DNA of 64,000 nucleotides, taken from positions 558,001-622,000 of the forward strand of contig NZ_CP049239.1 of the NCBI RefSeq assembly GCF_015679985.1. Reading direction: 5' to 3'. The position numbers were made by a program, and so were the translations under genes. How positions within the stretch are numbered: the first letter of the stretch is position 1; every line of letters starts with the position of its first letter. Under the pieces are notes generated by a model. That model saw nothing but the letters and a program-made list of their open reading frames with translations, searched no databases and was not told the DNA's origin. Source of the DNA: Campylobacter concisus. GTDB taxonomy: Bacteria > Campylobacterota > Campylobacteria > Campylobacterales > Campylobacteraceae. Shown here piece after piece: positions 44,671-55,470 of this stretch.

Positions 44671-47238
44671 ATGAACGAGAACAGACGAGAATTTCTAAAA
44701 AAAGGTGCAACAGCGATTGCAGCGACACCTTTGCTTTCAAGTGTAACAGCATCAAATTTATTTGCTGATAACGTAAAAAAGAGTGTTTTAAGAGATAGCG
44801 AGGTTATCACAGCCGCTCACTGGGGTATGTTAAAAGTAACAACCAAAAACGGCGTTGCAGTAAAGTCAGAGCCTATCCAAAAAACAAGTGAAATTTACAA
44901 CCCACTTCAGTACTACACACCAGATATGATCTACAAAAGTCGCATCAAACGTCCAGCAGTAAGAAAGAGCTACCTTGAAAATCCAGATAATCCAAAACCA
45001 GAGCTTCGCGGCAAGGATGAGTGGGTTGAGGTGCCTTACGAAGAGGCGATCAAGCTAGTTGCAAGAGAGCTGAAAAAGACTAGAGCGCAAAAAGGTTTAC
45101 AAAGCGTTTTTGCAGGCAGTTACGGCTGGAAGTCAAGCGGAAACGTACATAACTCAAGAATTTTGCTTCATAGATTTATGAACCTTAGTGGTGGCTTTGT
45201 TGGCTCGCTAGGAGATTACTCAACAGGTGCTAGCCAGATCATCATGCCTCACGTTGTTGGTAGTATCGAGGTCTATGAGCAGCAAACTAGCTGGCCAGTC
45301 GTGCTTGAAAACTCAAAAGTTGTAGTCATATGGGGTGCAAACCCGCTTGCAACACTTCGCATAGCTTGGACAGCGACTGATGAGCAGGGCTTTAAATACT
45401 TTGAAGAGCTAAAAAACAAAAAAGATATCAAAGTGATCATTATTGATCCTATCAAGAGTGACACAGCGCAATACTTTGATAACGCTCAGTGGATCGCCCC
45501 AGTGCCAAACACCGACACAGCGATGATGCTTGGTATGATGCACTACCTATATGAAAGTGGCAAGTATGATAAAAATTTCATTGAAACCTACACAACTGGT
45601 TTTGATAAATTTCTCCCATATCTACTTGGCAAGACTGACAACACTCCTAAAAATTTAAAGTGGGCAAGCAAAATTTGTGGTATCGATAAAGACGCTTTAA
45701 AAGAGCTAGCTGATACATTTGTCGCAAACCGCACGATGATAATGAGCGGTTGGGGTATGCAGCGCGCTCACCACGGAGAGCAACCACACTGGGCGATGGT
45801 GACACTAGCAGCTATGATCGGTCAGATAGGACTTCCGGGCGGAGGATTTGGCTTAAGCTATCACTACTCAAACGGTGGCGCACCAACATGCAAGGGTGCA
45901 GTCATCGGTGGCGTGAATAGTGCAAGCGTGGGTAAATTTAACGAAAAAGGCGAGTTTATTGGCACAGACACAGGCGAGTTTGACAAACGCGGTCGTTTCG
46001 TCGCAAAGGCAGCCGCAGCAGCAGGCACAGGCCAAAGCTGGCTACAAAAAGCAACCAACTATGCCTTCCCAGTAGCAAGGATTGCTGATGCGTTGCTACA
46101 TCCTGGTAAAGTGATCGACCACGACGGCAAAAAGATCACCTATCCAGATATTGATTTTATCTACTGGGTCGGCGGCAACCCACTTGTGCACCACCAAGAT
46201 ACAAATACAAATTTAAAAGCGTGGAGAAAGCCAAGAACAGTTGTCGTACATGAATCATACTGGACACCGACAGCAAAAATGGCTGATATAGTATTTCCAG
46301 TCACTACAGAGTATGAGAGAAATGACATTACCATGACTGGCGATTACTCAAATATGAACATCGTGCCGATGAAACAAGTCGTTGAGAAATACCACGAGGC
46401 AAGAGATGACTACCAAATTTTCATCGATCTTTGCAAGGCTTATGCTAAAAATTTAGTCGTTGCCTACACAGATAACGGCAAGGATGAGTTTGACTGGATC
46501 AAAGAGTACTATGACGCAGCCTACGCTCAGGTCAAGGCTGTGCCAGAGCTAACTACTGATATGAAGCCATTTGAAGAGTTTTGGAATGAAAATAAGCCAG
46601 TTACATTTGCCTCATCTCAAGATAGCGATAGCTGGGTGAGATTTGGCGAATTTAGAGAAGATCCTGTACTAAATGCTCTTGGAACCCCAAGCGGTCTTAT
46701 AGAAATTTACTCAGAGACTATCGAGAAAATGGGCTATGACGACTGCAAGGCGCACCCAATGTGGTTTGAGCCGATCGAGTGGCTAGGCATGAAAGATAAG
46801 CCAGCTAAATTCCACATGATAAGTGCTCACCCAACTGACCGCTTGCACTCACAGCTAAGTCAAACTTCACTTCGTGACAAATACGCTATCGCAAATCGCG
46901 AGCCTATCTGGATCAACGAAAAAGACGCAAAAGAGCTTGGCGTACAAAGTGGCGACTTGGTGCGTGTATTTAATGCACGTGGTGAGGTTTTAGCAGGTGC
47001 TCACGTGACTAAAAACATCAAAGAGGGCGTTGTAAAACTAGCTGAGGGCGCTTGGTATGACGGCTTTGATAGTGGAATTTGCAAAAACGGCGGTGCAAAC
47101 GTGCTAACCATAGATATCCCAACAAGTAAGCTAGCAAACGGCAACATCAGCCACACAGCTCTTGTAAATATCGAGAAATATAAAGGTGGCGAGGCATTAA
47201 AGCTTACAGCTTTTGCTGAGCCAAAAATTTCTAAATAA
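44671..47238 (+). CDS. TorA/BisC-type periplasmic molybdoenzyme (N-/S-oxide reductase)
   Basis: 855 aa with a Tat signal (NRREFLKKG). No N-terminal Cys cluster, as in the TorA/DorA/BisC branch that lacks [4Fe-4S]. The Mo-ligand Ser lies in LGDYSTGASQ (about 171-180), and molybdopterin contacts follow in VVIWGANPLATLR and WTPTAKMADIVFPVTT. Reduces TMAO, DMSO, methionine sulfoxide or biotin sulfoxide at the expense of quinol through the cytochrome encoded upstream. Substrate preference cannot be read. A clear terminator follows. Confidence 0.9.
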   Translation: MNENRREFLKKGATAIAATPLLSSVTASNLFADNVKKSVLRDSEVITAAHWGMLKVTTKNGVAVKSEPIQKTSEIYNPLQYYTPDMIYKSRIKRPAVRKSYLENPDNPKPELRGKDEWVEVPYEEAIKLVARELKKTRAQKGLQSVFAGSYGWKSSGNVHNSRILLHRFMNLSGGFVGSLGDYSTGASQIIMPHVVGSIEVYEQQTSWPVVLENSKVVVIWGANPLATLRIAWTATDEQGFKYFEELKNKKDIKVIIIDPIKSDTAQYFDNAQWIAPVPNTDTAMMLGMMHYLYESGKYDKNFIETYTTGFDKFLPYLLGKTDNTPKNLKWASKICGIDKDALKELADTFVANRTMIMSGWGMQRAHHGEQPHWAMVTLAAMIGQIGLPGGGFGLSYHYSNGGAPTCKGAVIGGVNSASVGKFNEKGEFIGTDTGEFDKRGRFVAKAAAAAGTGQSWLQKATNYAFPVARIADALLHPGKVIDHDGKKITYPDIDFIYWVGGNPLVHHQDTNTNLKAWRKPRTVVVHESYWTPTAKMADIVFPVTTEYERNDITMTGDYSNMNIVPMKQVVEKYHEARDDYQIFIDLCKAYAKNLVVAYTDNGKDEFDWIKEYYDAAYAQVKAVPELTTDMKPFEEFWNENKPVTFASSQDSDSWVRFGEFREDPVLNALGTPSGLIEIYSETIEKMGYDDCKAHPMWFEPIEWLGMKDKPAKFHMISAHPTDRLHSQLSQTSLRDKYAIANREPIWINEKDAKELGVQSGDLVRVFNARGEVLAGAHVTKNIKEGVVKLAEGAWYDGFDSGICKNGGANVLTIDIPTSKLANGNISHTALVNIEKYKGGEALKLTAFAEPKISK

Positions 47239-47242
47239 TATT

Positions 47243-47270
47243 AAAAGCAGGGGAGTCTTCTCCTGCTTTT
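47243..47270 (+). terminator. Intrinsic terminator of the torC/torA-type operon
   Basis: AAAAGCAGG (47243-47251) pairs with CCTGCTTTT (47262-47270), directly after the reductase stop. Confidence 0.75.
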
Positions 47271-47633
47271 GAACTTAAAATTTAAAACAAATCTTCTATT
47301 CACAAAAAGCTTAAATTTATATTTAAAGCCTATAGCTCTATAAATTTGTATTTTGCAATGGATGTTGAGGTGATGGGTATAATTTTTGTTAATTGTTAAA
47401 TAAAAATTTCTAGATTTAAATGACCAGTTATATTAAATTTTTATAAAGTCTTTTTAAAAGCCAAGCTACCTGACTTTTAAAGACAAAATAATCACTAAAA
47501 AAACTCACTTTTTTACCTTAATAGATACAATTTTTGATTAATTATTTAAAAGTCGTTAAATGTAGTATAAAATTAATTTTAGTTTTAATTTTTTTTAGAT
47601 AGATTAAACAGATTTTTATTTAAAGGAGGAAAG
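47271..47633. other. 363-bp AT-rich gap upstream of the chemoreceptor
   Basis: No gene seen. It contains an imperfect inverted repeat, GTCTTTTTAAAAG (47448-47460) with CTTTTAAAGAC (47474-47484). The chemoreceptor promoter should lie here, but I could not pick it out with confidence. AAAGGAGG precedes the ATG at 47634. Confidence 0.5.
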
Positions 47634-49604
47634 ATGAAGTCCATAACTTCTAAAATAGCGATAATTATAATTTCGCTGCTTGTTATTTCGTTTGCTGCTA
47701 TTTCAGCAGTCAGTTACTACACGGCTGAGAACAAGGTTATTCAGCTTGTTAGCCAAAATCAGGCGCAAATTTTAAAGGATGTCAAAACGGTCACAGATTC
47801 GTTCTTAAAAGACTATATTGACACAGTAAAAAAACTTGGGACAAGTATTCAAAAAGTCCAACATAGTGAAGATGAATTGTTAAAGACATTAACGCTAGAA
47901 AAAGATCGGTCAAATTCTGTAGTAGGCGATATTTATTTTGGTAGAGAAGTTGATGGAAATCATTTCCTAATTAACAATGTTAAATTAGTTCCTGAAAAGG
48001 ATAATTACGACCCTCGTAAACGTGGCTGGTATATACAGGCAAAAGCTGCTAATCAGGCTATATATACCGAGCCTTATATAGATGCTATGAATAAGATTTT
48101 GGTTATGACATTTGCAGTGCCTGTATATGATGGTGGTAAATTTGTGGGTGTTACGGCGATAGATCTAAAAATAGACGCTCTAAGCAAAAAAATCCTTGAT
48201 ATGGGCAAGACTGAGTATGGTTACGTTTACGTTATGAATAAAGACGGCGTGATACTGATCCATTCAAATCCAGACATTGTCGGTAAGGCAGTTGAGTCTA
48301 CACTATATCTCTCAAAACAATATTCAGAAAAGCAATTTGACGAAAACGGTCTTATTTCTTATGTTAACGACAAGGGCGAAAACGTAACTGCCAAAATTCT
48401 TCCTATAAACGATCAAGGTTGGCTAGCTGTTGCAGCTATTGGCGCTGATACATTCTCAAGCAATACTATGCCTTTACTAAAAGCCCAAGTGGTTTTGGCG
48501 ATAGTTTTTATAGTCATACTTTCGGCTATCGTATTTACTCTTCTTAAAAAATCTCTTAGCCCTATTAGGACTATTCAAACCAAGCTTGAAGACGCGTTTA
48601 AATTTATCACCTACGAAACCCCTAACGCTCCGGAAAAGCTAGTAGTAACTACGCAAGACGAATTCGGCAGAATGAGCGAATCTATTAACGAAAATATAGA
48701 AAAAGTCCTTAACGGCGTTAAAAAAGACAGCGCCCTAATAGACGAGATGAACGGTATAGCAAATCTTATGATAAGAGGCCACATGGGAGCTAAGATCAAC
48801 TCCGTCCCTAATAATCCGGCTTTGGTTCAGTTAAAAGATCTGCTAAATAAATTCTTTGCATCAATTTCTGAAAATTTAAAAGGCATAGCCGTAGTTTTAG
48901 CTTCTTATAATAAAAACGACTACACTCCTAGACTAGAGCTAAAACCGGAGCTTGAAAGCGATCTAAGAGATATGATAGTAGGCCTTCAAAGCGCGGGAGA
49001 CGCCGTAAGCAATATGCTAAGGGAAAATTTAAAAGAAGCTCAGGTTCTAGAAGAAAAAGCTAAAATCCTAGCAGAATCTATGAGAACCCTAACCGACGGA
49101 GCCCATAAGCAAGCAGACTCCATCCAAGAAAGCGCGGCTGCTATAGAAGAGATGAGTAGTTCTATGAACGCCATTAGCCAAAAAGCTAGCGACGTAACAA
49201 GACAAAGCGAAGAGATTAAAAACATCATCGTTATTATTAGAGATATTGCAGATCAAACTAACCTACTTGCTCTAAACGCGGCTATCGAGGCAGCACGTGC
49301 TGGTGAGCATGGACGAGGATTTGCTGTAGTTGCGGATGAGGTTAGAAAACTAGCTGAGCGAACTCAAAAATCACTTGGTGAGATCGAAGCTAATGCAAAT
49401 GTTCTAGCTCAAAGTATCAATGAGATGAGTGAGAGCATCAGAGAGCAAAGCGAAGGCATAAATATGATAAATCAAAGTGTAAGTCAGATCGACAGTATTA
49501 CAAAACAAAATATTGATATTGTTGGTACAACAAACGAAATTACTGATCAAATAGACGATATGGCTAAGACAATAGTAGCTGATGTTAAAAAGAATAAATT
49601 TTAA
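47634..49604 (+). CDS. Methyl-accepting chemotaxis protein with dCache sensor domain
   Basis: 656 aa. TM1 (about 8-28), periplasmic dCache_1 domain (about 35-275; [53 protein letters not shown]), TM2 (about 285-305), HAMP-like linker and the cytoplasmic signalling domain with the CheW/CheA tip [39 protein letters not shown] (about 538-576; positions only). The dCache pocket likely senses amino or organic acids. From about 48,560 to 49,240 base and codon choice differ from both flanks. Ends ...VKKNKF without a C-terminal pentapeptide. Confidence 0.93.
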   Translation: MKSITSKIAIIIISLLVISFAAISAVSYYTAENKVIQLVSQNQAQILKDVKTVTDSFLKDYIDTVKKLGTSIQKVQHSEDELLKTLTLEKDRSNSVVGDIYFGREVDGNHFLINNVKLVPEKDNYDPRKRGWYIQAKAANQAIYTEPYIDAMNKILVMTFAVPVYDGGKFVGVTAIDLKIDALSKKILDMGKTEYGYVYVMNKDGVILIHSNPDIVGKAVESTLYLSKQYSEKQFDENGLISYVNDKGENVTAKILPINDQGWLAVAAIGADTFSSNTMPLLKAQVVLAIVFIVILSAIVFTLLKKSLSPIRTIQTKLEDAFKFITYETPNAPEKLVVTTQDEFGRMSESINENIEKVLNGVKKDSALIDEMNGIANLMIRGHMGAKINSVPNNPALVQLKDLLNKFFASISENLKGIAVVLASYNKNDYTPRLELKPELESDLRDMIVGLQSAGDAVSNMLRENLKEAQVLEEKAKILAESMRTLTDGAHKQADSIQESAAAIEEMSSSMNAISQKASDVTRQSEEIKNIIVIIRDIADQTNLLALNAAIEAARAGEHGRGFAVVADEVRKLAERTQKSLGEIEANANVLAQSINEMSESIREQSEGINMINQSVSQIDSITKQNIDIVGTTNEITDQIDDMAKTIVADVKKNKF

Positions 49605-49637
49605 CCTTATAGCTTAACACCTAAAATTTTATTAATA

Positions 49638-49664
49638 TTTCATCCTCAAAATTTGAGGATGAAA
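49638..49664 (+). terminator. Intrinsic terminator after the chemoreceptor
   Basis: TTTCATCCTCA (49638-49648) pairs perfectly with TGAGGATGAAA (49654-49664) around five bases. Confidence 0.7.
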
Positions 49665-50142
49665 ATAACTCCTTTTTATCTCTAATCTTAAAATTATTTT
49701 TTGTTTTATAAATATAATAAAATTTTTAAAAATTATCTAATTTTTATAGCTTTATAGTGATATTGCTAGTTAAATTTTTATAGATTATGTTTGTCATAAT
49801 GTAATGAAAATTATTAGAATTTATCCTTTCAATTATTGCTATTTCAGTAAGGAGATAAAATTTTTAATAATACTTTATGTTACTTTTTTACTCAAATATT
49901 TAAAAACAATTTTACTTTGTTTTCTTTAGCTTTTTGATAACTACTCTAAAATTTTTAAATTTTATTAAATAGTATTTTCTTTTAAAATCGTGCTTTGTAA
50001 GAAAATTAATATTTTTATGTAGAAAAATATTTACATTTTTGGCTTAAGTTTTTTGAAATTTTTGTAAATGTAAATCAGTTGTAAATAAGTTTTGCAAGGT
50101 TAATATCAATTAAATTTGTTTTAAATCTTTAAAGGAGAAAGA
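49665..50142. other. 478-bp extremely AT-rich region upstream of napA
   Basis: No coding frame is supported. Long T and A runs dominate. A perfect dyad TTAAT-ATCA-ATTAA lies at 50100-50113, about 30 bases before the napA ATG, resembling CRP/FNR-family half sites. AAAGGAGAAAG precedes the start. The nap promoter must lie here but is not obvious. Confidence 0.5.
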
Positions 50143-52923
50143 ATGAATCGACGAGAATTCATAAAAAGTGCTGCGGCTAGTGCTGCTTGTGCTAGTGCCG
50201 GTATAGCCGTACCAAGCTCACTAAGTGCAGCAAGCGAAGCCGAAAAAGGCTGGCGCTGGGATAAGGCCGCTTGTAGGTTTTGTGGGACAGGCTGTGGCAT
50301 CATGGTCGCTACAAAAGAGGGCAAGATAGTAGCTGTAAAAGGAGATCCAGAGGCACCGGTAAACCGCGGTCTAAACTGTATCAAAGGTTACTTTAATGCC
50401 AAGATCATGTACGGCGAGGATAGGATCACTCATCCGCTTTTGCGTGTAAATGAAAAAGGTGAATTTGATAAAAAAGGTAAATTTAAGCAAGTAAGCTGGA
50501 AGCAAGCATTTGATGTTATGGAGGCTCAGTTTAGAAAAGCATATGATGAGCTAGGACCTCATGGTATCGGAGTTTTAGGCTCTGGTCAATATACAATTCC
50601 AGAAGGTTACGCTGCTGTTAAACTTATAAAAGGTGGCTTTAGAAGCAATAGTATCGATCCAAACGCAAGACACTGCATGGCAAGCGCGGTTGTTGGCTTT
50701 ATGCAAGTTTTTGGTATAGACGAGCCATCAGGCTGTTTTGATGATATCGAACTAACTGATACTATCGTGGCATGGGGCGCAAATATGGCTGAGATGCACC
50801 CGATCCTTTGGGCACGCGTAAGCGATAGAAAGCTTAGCGATCCTGATAGAGTAAAGGTTGTAAATTTAAGCACTTACTCAACTAGAACATCAAATTTGGC
50901 TGATATAGAGATTATCTTTACTCCGTCATCTGACCTTGCTATCTGGAACTACATCGCTCGTGAGATAGTTTATAACCACCCAGAGATGATCGATGAAGAA
51001 TTTGTTAAAAAACACTGTGTATTTACAACTGGTCCAGCCGATATCGGATATGGTCTTCGTCCAGACATTAATCATAAAAAATATGCTCCAAGCGAGCTAG
51101 ACACTGCTGCTACTGAGAAGTCAAAGGTGCTAAGCGAGGCTGAGGGTGTTACGCTTGCATATCTTGGACTAAAAGCTGGCGATACGCTAGAAAATAAAAA
51201 TGCTGCAAAATCTGGCGCACATTGGCAAATAACATTTGAAGAGTTTAAAAAAGCTCTTGCACCTTACACACTTGACTTTACAGCAAAGGTGGCAAAGGGC
51301 GATCCAAATGAAGATATAGAAGAATTTAAGAAAAAGCTAAAGGCACTTGCTGATCTTTACATCGAGAAAAACCGCAAAGTCGTAAGTTTTTGGACGATGG
51401 GCTTTAATCAACACCAACGTGGTACATGGGTAAATGAGCAAGCTTATATGGTGCATTTCTTACTTGGTAAGCAAGCACTTCCAGGCTCAGGAGCATTTTC
51501 TTTAACCGGTCAACCAAGTGCGTGTGGAACTGCAAGAGAGGTTGGAACATTTGTTCACCGCTTGCCAGCTGATATGGTTATTGAGAATCCAAAACATAGA
51601 GAGATAACTGAAAAAATTTGGAAACTTCCTGCTGGAACACTAAGTGGCGTACTCGCTTCTCACTACGTAAAAATGATGCGTGATCTTGAAGATGGTAAGG
51701 TTAAATTTATATGGGTTCAAGTAAATAATCCGTGGCAAAATACTGCAAACGCAAACCACTGGATCAAAGCAGCTCGTGAGATGGATAACTTCATCGTTGT
51801 AAGCGATCCTTATCCAGGAATTTCTGCAAAAGTTGCTGACCTTATCCTCCCAACTGCGATGATCTATGAAAAATGGGGCGCATACGGTAACGCCGAGAGA
51901 AGAACACAACACTGGAGACAGCAAGTACTTCCGGTTGGCGAAGCGATGCCTGATATTTGGCAAATGATGGAGTTTAGTAAACGCTTTAAGCTAAAAGATG
52001 TTTGGGGTGAGAAAAAAGTAAATGATAAAGTGACACTTCCAAATGTGCTTGAAGAGGCAAAAGCTATGGGGTATAGCGAAGAAGATACGTTATTTGACGT
52101 ACTTTTTGCTAACGAAGAGGCTAAGAAATTTAGTGCAAACGATCCGATCATAGAAAACTACGACAATACAGAAGTATTTGGCGATAGCAGAAAAGTGATC
52201 GGCTCAGATGGTAAAGAATTTAAAGGATATGGATTTTTCGTCCATAAATATCTTTGGGAAGAGTATAGAAAATTTGGCGTTGGACACGGCCACGACCTAG
52301 CAGACTTTGATACTTACCACAGAGTAAGAGGTCTTAGATGGCCAGTAGTTGATGGCAAAGAGACTCAGTGGAGATTTAATACTAAATTTGACCCATACGC
52401 TAAAAAAGCTGCCCCAAATGAGAAATTTGCATTCTATGGCAACAAAAACGCAGCCCTTCCAACAGGCGATCTAAAAGGCGTTACAAATAAAGATAAAACA
52501 TCTCTTGCAAACAAAGCAAAAATTTTCTTCCGCCCTTATATGGATCCATGCGAGATGCCAAGCAAAGAGTATCCGTTCTGGCTATGTACTGGCCGTGTTC
52601 TAGAACACTGGCACTCAGGCACTATGACCATGCGTGTTCCTGAACTTTATAGGGCTGTTCCAGAGGCACTTTGCTATATGCATGAAGATGATGCTAAAAA
52701 TCTTGGCGTAATGCAAAATGAGATCGTTTGGGTCGAATCACGCCGTGGCAAGGTAAAAGCAAGAGTTGATCTAAAAGGTAGAAATAAGCCACCAGTAGGT
52801 CTTATTTATGTGCCTTGGTTTGATGAAAATGTATTTATCAATAAAGTCACACTAGATGCTACTTGCCCAATCTCAAAAGAGACTGATTATAAAAAGTGTG
52901 CGGTTAAAATTTACAAAGCATAG
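50143..52923 (+). CDS. napA: Periplasmic nitrate reductase catalytic subunit NapA
   Basis: 926 aa. The Tat signal [10 protein letters not shown] is followed by the [4Fe-4S] site [11 protein letters not shown] with a fourth Cys in GLNCIKGY (about 72), and by the Mo-ligand Cys in [15 protein letters not shown] (about 180). The C-terminal molybdopterin domain includes [15 protein letters not shown]. It reduces nitrate to nitrite in the periplasm. First gene of napAGHBFLD, the order known from Wolinella and relatives. Longer than proteobacterial NapA by insertions around residues 310-350, as in other Campylobacterota. Confidence 0.97.
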   Translation: MNRREFIKSAAASAACASAGIAVPSSLSAASEAEKGWRWDKAACRFCGTGCGIMVATKEGKIVAVKGDPEAPVNRGLNCIKGYFNAKIMYGEDRITHPLLRVNEKGEFDKKGKFKQVSWKQAFDVMEAQFRKAYDELGPHGIGVLGSGQYTIPEGYAAVKLIKGGFRSNSIDPNARHCMASAVVGFMQVFGIDEPSGCFDDIELTDTIVAWGANMAEMHPILWARVSDRKLSDPDRVKVVNLSTYSTRTSNLADIEIIFTPSSDLAIWNYIAREIVYNHPEMIDEEFVKKHCVFTTGPADIGYGLRPDINHKKYAPSELDTAATEKSKVLSEAEGVTLAYLGLKAGDTLENKNAAKSGAHWQITFEEFKKALAPYTLDFTAKVAKGDPNEDIEEFKKKLKALADLYIEKNRKVVSFWTMGFNQHQRGTWVNEQAYMVHFLLGKQALPGSGAFSLTGQPSACGTAREVGTFVHRLPADMVIENPKHREITEKIWKLPAGTLSGVLASHYVKMMRDLEDGKVKFIWVQVNNPWQNTANANHWIKAAREMDNFIVVSDPYPGISAKVADLILPTAMIYEKWGAYGNAERRTQHWRQQVLPVGEAMPDIWQMMEFSKRFKLKDVWGEKKVNDKVTLPNVLEEAKAMGYSEEDTLFDVLFANEEAKKFSANDPIIENYDNTEVFGDSRKVIGSDGKEFKGYGFFVHKYLWEEYRKFGVGHGHDLADFDTYHRVRGLRWPVVDGKETQWRFNTKFDPYAKKAAPNEKFAFYGNKNAALPTGDLKGVTNKDKTSLANKAKIFFRPYMDPCEMPSKEYPFWLCTGRVLEHWHSGTMTMRVPELYRAVPEALCYMHEDDAKNLGVMQNEIVWVESRRGKVKARVDLKGRNKPPVGLIYVPWFDENVFINKVTLDATCPISKETDYKKCAVKIYKA

Positions 52924-52932
52924 GTGAGTGAT

Positions 52933-53691
52933 ATGGGATTTTCAAGTAGGCGAGAGGCTTTAAAATTTGGAGCAAAAGTAGCGCTTTTAGCTCTTGGCGG
53001 AGGCTTTGTTTGGTCGCTTAGTGCCAAGGCTTCGCCACTTATGCTTCTTAGGCCTCCTGGTGCAAAGGAAGAGAAGCAATTTTTACAAAGCTGCATTAGG
53101 TGTGGACTTTGCGTAGAGGCTTGTCCATTTGATACGCTAAAGCTCTCATCGCTAGAAGATGGCATAAGCATTGGAACGCCTTATTTTGAGCCTAGAAAAA
53201 TTCCTTGCTATATGTGTGAAAATATCCCTTGTGTGCCAGCCTGTCCGACTGGAGCTTTGGACGTAAATTTAGTAAGCACAAAAGGTAAGCTTGACATAAA
53301 TAAGGCCAAAATGGGCGTTGCGGTGGTCGATATGAAAAACTGCGTGGCGCACTGGGGCATACAGTGCGATGCTTGTTACAGGGCTTGTCCTCTTTTGGAT
53401 AAAGCCTTATATCTTGAGTATCGCCGCAACGAAAGGACACAAAAGCATGCCTTTTTGCTTCCAGTGGTCGATAGCGACATCTGCACCGGATGTGGCCTAT
53501 GCGAGCGAGCCTGTATCACTAAAAAAGCGGCCATTACCGTGCTAAATCGTGACGCGGTGCTTGGCAAAGTAGGCGATAACTACGTCAAAGGCTGGATAAA
53601 AGAAGATGAAAGACGCATAGACGATGCAGACAGTAAAATAAAGCTTGACATTAAAAAAGCGACTGATTATCTAAATGGTGGTGAGCTATGA
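52933..53691 (+). CDS. napG: NapG ferredoxin-type quinol dehydrogenase component
   Basis: About 252 aa from the ATG at 52933 (AGGTGAG upstream); an in-frame GTG at 52924, directly after the napA stop, is the alternative. The Tat-like start SSRREALKFG is followed by four [4Fe-4S] motifs: CIRCGLCVEACP, CYMCENIPCVPACP, CDACYRACP and CTGCGLCERAC. With NapH it carries electrons from menaquinol towards NapB/NapA. Overlaps napH in ATGA. Confidence 0.95.
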   Translation: MGFSSRREALKFGAKVALLALGGGFVWSLSAKASPLMLLRPPGAKEEKQFLQSCIRCGLCVEACPFDTLKLSSLEDGISIGTPYFEPRKIPCYMCENIPCVPACPTGALDVNLVSTKGKLDINKAKMGVAVVDMKNCVAHWGIQCDACYRACPLLDKALYLEYRRNERTQKHAFLLPVVDSDICTGCGLCERACITKKAAITVLNRDAVLGKVGDNYVKGWIKEDERRIDDADSKIKLDIKKATDYLNGGEL

Positions 53692-54479
53692 AATTTTTAA
53701 TCTTAAGACGAATAACTCAAATTTCTATCCTAGCGCTATTTATCCTAGGAAATTTTTATGGAGTTAAGATACTTAGCGGAAATTTAAGTTCATCTTTGCT
53801 TTTTGGAAAAATTCCACTAAGCGATCCATTTGCTTTGGTCCAAATTTTACTTGCAAGCTTTAGTGCTGGCATAAATGCAATTATTGGAGCTGGCATTATC
53901 TTGGCGTTTTACGCGCTAGTTGCTCCAAGAGTGTTTTGTTCGTGGATATGCCCAATAAATTTACTAACCGATATCGCTTTTAAACTAAGAGAAAAATTTG
54001 GCTTTAAGGGCGAAAAAGTCTTAAATGTGAGTAAAAATTTACGTTATTACTTGCTGGCTCTTGCTCTTATATTAAGCCTTGCTTTATCTTATCCAGTATT
54101 TGAGAGCGTTAGCTATATTGGCATTATTCAGCGTGGCATTATTTACGGCTCAGCTAGTGCTTTAGGCATAGCGGTTGCGATCATTGCTTTTGATATGTTT
54201 GTGTTAAAGCGTGGCATTTGCTCGCACGTTTGTCCACTTGGTGCCTTTTATGCCATCATCTCAAAATTTGCCCTAATTAGAGTAAAACATGATGCCCAGG
54301 CTTGTACAAAATGTATGAAATGTAAGCTTATTTGTCCAGAGATGCAAGTGCTTGATATGATCGGTAAAGAGAGCCGCTCGGTAAGCTCAAGCGAGTGCAT
54401 AAGCTGTGGCAGGTGCATTGATGTTTGTGGAGACGGGGCTTTGAAATTTAGTATTAGAAATTTAAGGAGAGAAAAATGA
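53688..54479 (+). CDS. napH: NapH membrane quinol dehydrogenase
   Basis: 263 aa with four membrane helices, two cytoplasmic CxxxCP loops (CSWICPINLL and CSHVCPLG) and two C-terminal [4Fe-4S] sites (CTKCMKCKLICP, CISCGRCIDVC). It oxidises menaquinol and hands electrons to NapG, replacing the NapC route, which is absent here. Overlaps napG and napB by four bases each. Confidence 0.95.
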   Translation: MKFLILRRITQISILALFILGNFYGVKILSGNLSSSLLFGKIPLSDPFALVQILLASFSAGINAIIGAGIILAFYALVAPRVFCSWICPINLLTDIAFKLREKFGFKGEKVLNVSKNLRYYLLALALILSLALSYPVFESVSYIGIIQRGIIYGSASALGIAVAIIAFDMFVLKRGICSHVCPLGAFYAIISKFALIRVKHDAQACTKCMKCKLICPEMQVLDMIGKESRSVSSSECISCGRCIDVCGDGALKFSIRNLRREK

Positions 54480-55003
54480 AAATAAAAATAATGATGCTTG
54501 GAGGATTGTGCGCTGCGTTTTTTGCGGCATGTGCTTTTAATAATCCAAGCATTAGTGATTCGCAAATCGGCTTTAGAAATATCGATTTGCTAGACGATAA
54601 AGACGTTGTATTAAAAGATGTGAACTACACAAAAGAGCCAGCTGGTATGTCAAAGAAATTTGATAGGTCTTTTGAAAATGCACCGCCATTTATCCCACAC
54701 GATACTGAGGGTTTAGTGCCTATCACAAAGGATATGAATATGTGCGTAACCTGCCATATGCCTGAGTTTGCAAAAGATAGTGGAGCAACACCGATACCAT
54801 CATCTCACCTTTATGACATCAGAAATAAAAAAGATCTTGCAGGCAAGCTTGATGATGAAAGATATAACTGCACAACATGCCACGTTGAGCAACAAACTGG
54901 CTTAACTCAGCTAGTCGGTAATAAATTTAAGCCTGACTTTAGAGATAAAAACGGTACTCATAAGTCAAACTTGCTAGATGTTTTAAACGATGGTGTTAAA
55001 TAA
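54476..55003 (+). CDS. napB: NapB dihaem cytochrome c subunit
   Basis: 175 aa with a signal peptide and two CxxCH haem sites: MCVTCHMPEF (about 97-106) and NCTTCHVEQQ (about 131-140). Axial histidines are likely in PFIPHD and SSHLYD. It delivers electrons to NapA. The signal peptide has CAFNN after a hydrophobic stretch (AAFFAACAF), which could also be a lipobox-like site. Confidence 0.94.
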   Translation: MKIKIMMLGGLCAAFFAACAFNNPSISDSQIGFRNIDLLDDKDVVLKDVNYTKEPAGMSKKFDRSFENAPPFIPHDTEGLVPITKDMNMCVTCHMPEFAKDSGATPIPSSHLYDIRNKKDLAGKLDDERYNCTTCHVEQQTGLTQLVGNKFKPDFRDKNGTHKSNLLDVLNDGVK

Positions 55004-55470
55004 TGCAAAGCAGGCGAGAGCTTTTTAGTAAAATTTTGGGGGCAAAATCTGCTCCCAAATTTATAACTCCGCCTTTTTTTAACGGAGAGTTTGACTGCGA
55101 TAGATGCGATGCTATCTGCGTAAATGCTTGTGAAAAAGAGCTTCTTAGCTTTGAAAATGAAAGAGTAATTTTTAAAGTTAAAAAGCTGGGCTGTGACTTT
55201 TGCGAAGAGTGCGCAAAGGCTTGTGAGAGTCTTGGTAAGAAGACATTAAGCCTAAGCTCACCAAAGAGTATAAATGCAAAAGTTAGCATCGATGTTTCTA
55301 GCTGTCTAGCGTGGAACGATACGATCTGCTACAACTGCCTTGATGCTTGCAAATTTAAAGCAGTCGAATTTCTTGGCGTTTTTCGTCCTATTGTTAATCA
55401 AAACTGCGTAAGTTGCGGCGAGTGCTTTGATGTTTGCTTTAAAAATTCACTTCAAATGGAGGCCTTATGA
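55003..55470 (+). CDS. napF: NapF ferredoxin-type protein
   Basis: 155 aa with four Cys clusters: CDRCDAICVNAC, CDFCEECAKAC, CYNCLDAC and CVSCGECFDVC. No signal peptide; a cytoplasmic iron-sulfur protein thought to assist NapA maturation. C. jejuni lacks napF, whereas Wolinella has it in this place, so this operon is the fuller version. One-base overlap with napB (TAATG). Confidence 0.9.
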   Translation: MQSRRELFSKILGAKSAPKFITPPFFNGEFDCDRCDAICVNACEKELLSFENERVIFKVKKLGCDFCEECAKACESLGKKTLSLSSPKSINAKVSIDVSSCLAWNDTICYNCLDACKFKAVEFLGVFRPIVNQNCVSCGECFDVCFKNSLQMEAL

